Under the pieces are notes generated by a model. It was not told where the DNA came from and ran no database searches. It worked only from the letters and a program-made list of their open reading frames with translations. A program made the position numbers and the translations under genes. Shown one piece after another: positions 63,385-64,000 of a stretch of DNA of 64,000 nucleotides (within the stretch, counting starts at the first letter, position 1; each line of letters starts with the position of its first letter). Location of the stretch: NCBI RefSeq assembly GCF_000751775.1, contig NZ_CCRF01000045.1, forward strand, positions 1 through 64,000, written 5' to 3'. The stretch comes from Caldibacillus thermoamylovorans. Its GTDB lineage: Bacteria; Bacillota; Bacilli; Bacillales; Caldibacillaceae.

Positions 63385-64000
63385 ATGAATAGAATTGCAA
63401 GTGTAATCGTTGATGTACCAACCGCACAAACGGATCGGTCATTTGATTATTTGATTCCTGATGAATTAAAGGATAATTTGGAAGTGGGCATGCGCGTCAT
63501 TGTCCCTTTTGGTAACAGGCAGGTTCAAGGTTTTGTTATTGCTTTTAAAGAAACATCCACCGTGTCCGGTTTAAAAGAAATTATCGAACCAATGGATATT
63601 GAACCTGTTCTTAATCAGGAACTTTTACAGTTGGGGGAATTTTTGGCTAATGAAACACTTTGCTTAAAAATTTCCGCCTATCAGGTCATGTTGCCTCCTG
63701 CGTTAAAAGCAAAGTATGACAAATATATAACGTTAGCGAAGGATCGAGAAATCGGGGAATTGCCAAAGGAACTGGAACCTCTCTTTTTGAAACAGAAAAA
63801 AGTAAACTGGAAAGACGCGGAAAAGCTCGTACCATCATCCTATTTGTATCGACAAGCACGGGCAGGTTTATTTGATGTTTCATATGAAATTAAAAATAAA
63901 GGAAATAAAAAGAAAAATATTTACTATGTGCCGTTTTCGGATCAAGCTCAATTTTTAAATAAACTAAATCAATTGAACCTTACCGGTAAAAAGCAGTTAC
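63385..64000 (+). CDS. priA: Primosomal helicase PriA, N-terminal part (cut by the window end)
   Basis: The frame starts at ATG 63385, one base after the coaBC stop, with GGGCGAG upstream, and runs open to the window edge (205 codons). It encodes the N-terminal DNA 3'-end binding domain: IASVIVDVPTAQTDRSFDYL, then VGMRVIVPFGNRQVQGFV and LPPALKAKY. PriA restarts collapsed replication forks. The helicase domains and zinc motifs lie beyond the window. Order coaBC-priA is conserved in Bacillus. Confidence 0.93.
   Translation, partial: MNRIASVIVDVPTAQTDRSFDYLIPDELKDNLEVGMRVIVPFGNRQVQGFVIAFKETSTVSGLKEIIEPMDIEPVLNQELLQLGEFLANETLCLKISAYQVMLPPALKAKYDKYITLAKDREIGELPKELEPLFLKQKKVNWKDAEKLVPSSYLYRQARAGLFDVSYEIKNKGNKKKNIYYVPFSDQAQFLNKLNQLNLTGKKQL

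Overview
The window is a chromosomal segment of a low-GC, endospore-forming Bacillaceae. The gene order follows the Bacillus subtilis ylb / dcw / ylm / pyr / ylo region almost gene for gene. Sporulation genes (ylbJ, gerR, spoVD, spoVE, spoIIGA, sigE, sigG), a bacillithiol gene (bshC) and a T-box ileS leader all fit that assignment. A moderately thermophilic Caldibacillus-like genus is possible, but I cannot prove it from the sequence. There is no prophage, CRISPR array, rRNA or tRNA here.

Layout. 1-435 is a long non-coding repeat. 436-1851 encodes an unknown membrane-anchored protein with a stalk-like C-terminal domain. 1853-2142 holds a mini-element and a likely CsfG sporulation sRNA with a sigma-F/G type promoter. 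2295-13785 is the ylb region: rsmD, coaD, ylbJ, ylbK, ylbL, tmcAL, ylbN, rpmF, gerR, ylbP, panE, a DUF3397 gene broken by a mini-element, and bshC. 13868-32147 is the division and cell wall cluster from mraZ to ftsZ, without murB between murG and divIB. 32386-35221 is spoIIGA-sigE-sigG. 35437-42422 is pgeF-ylmE-sepF-ylmG-ylmH-divIVA and T-box-controlled ileS. A second, inverted copy of the long repeat follows ileS. Then come ylyA, lspA and ylyB, a complete UMP operon with two PyrR attenuators and no pyrP (44854-55311), rqcH on the minus strand, a calcium P-type ATPase, yloC, gmk, rpoZ, coaBC and the start of priA. remA is missing between yloC and gmk.

How the genes work together. The central block makes peptidoglycan precursors (murE, mraY, murD, murG), polymerises and cross-links them (pbpB, spoVD, spoVE) and builds the divisome (ftsL, divIB, ftsA, ftsZ, sepF, divIVA). 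The same block carries the early and late compartment sigma factors. The pyr operon converts bicarbonate, glutamine and aspartate to UMP and is tuned by PyrR. The flanks supply CoA (coaD, panE, coaBC), translation (rsmD, rpmF, ileS, tmcAL, rqcH, ylmH) and nucleotide functions (gmk).

The coding content is conventional. The least explained signals are two families of structured non-coding repeats. One is a roughly 105-130 bp mini-element with three copies. Two copies sit co-oriented in the T-tracts of intrinsic terminators, and one interrupts a DUF3397 gene that is restored in frame if exactly 130 bp are removed. The other is a 330-390 bp repeat whose two inverted copies flank 42 kb and show a compensatory base-pair change in a hairpin.
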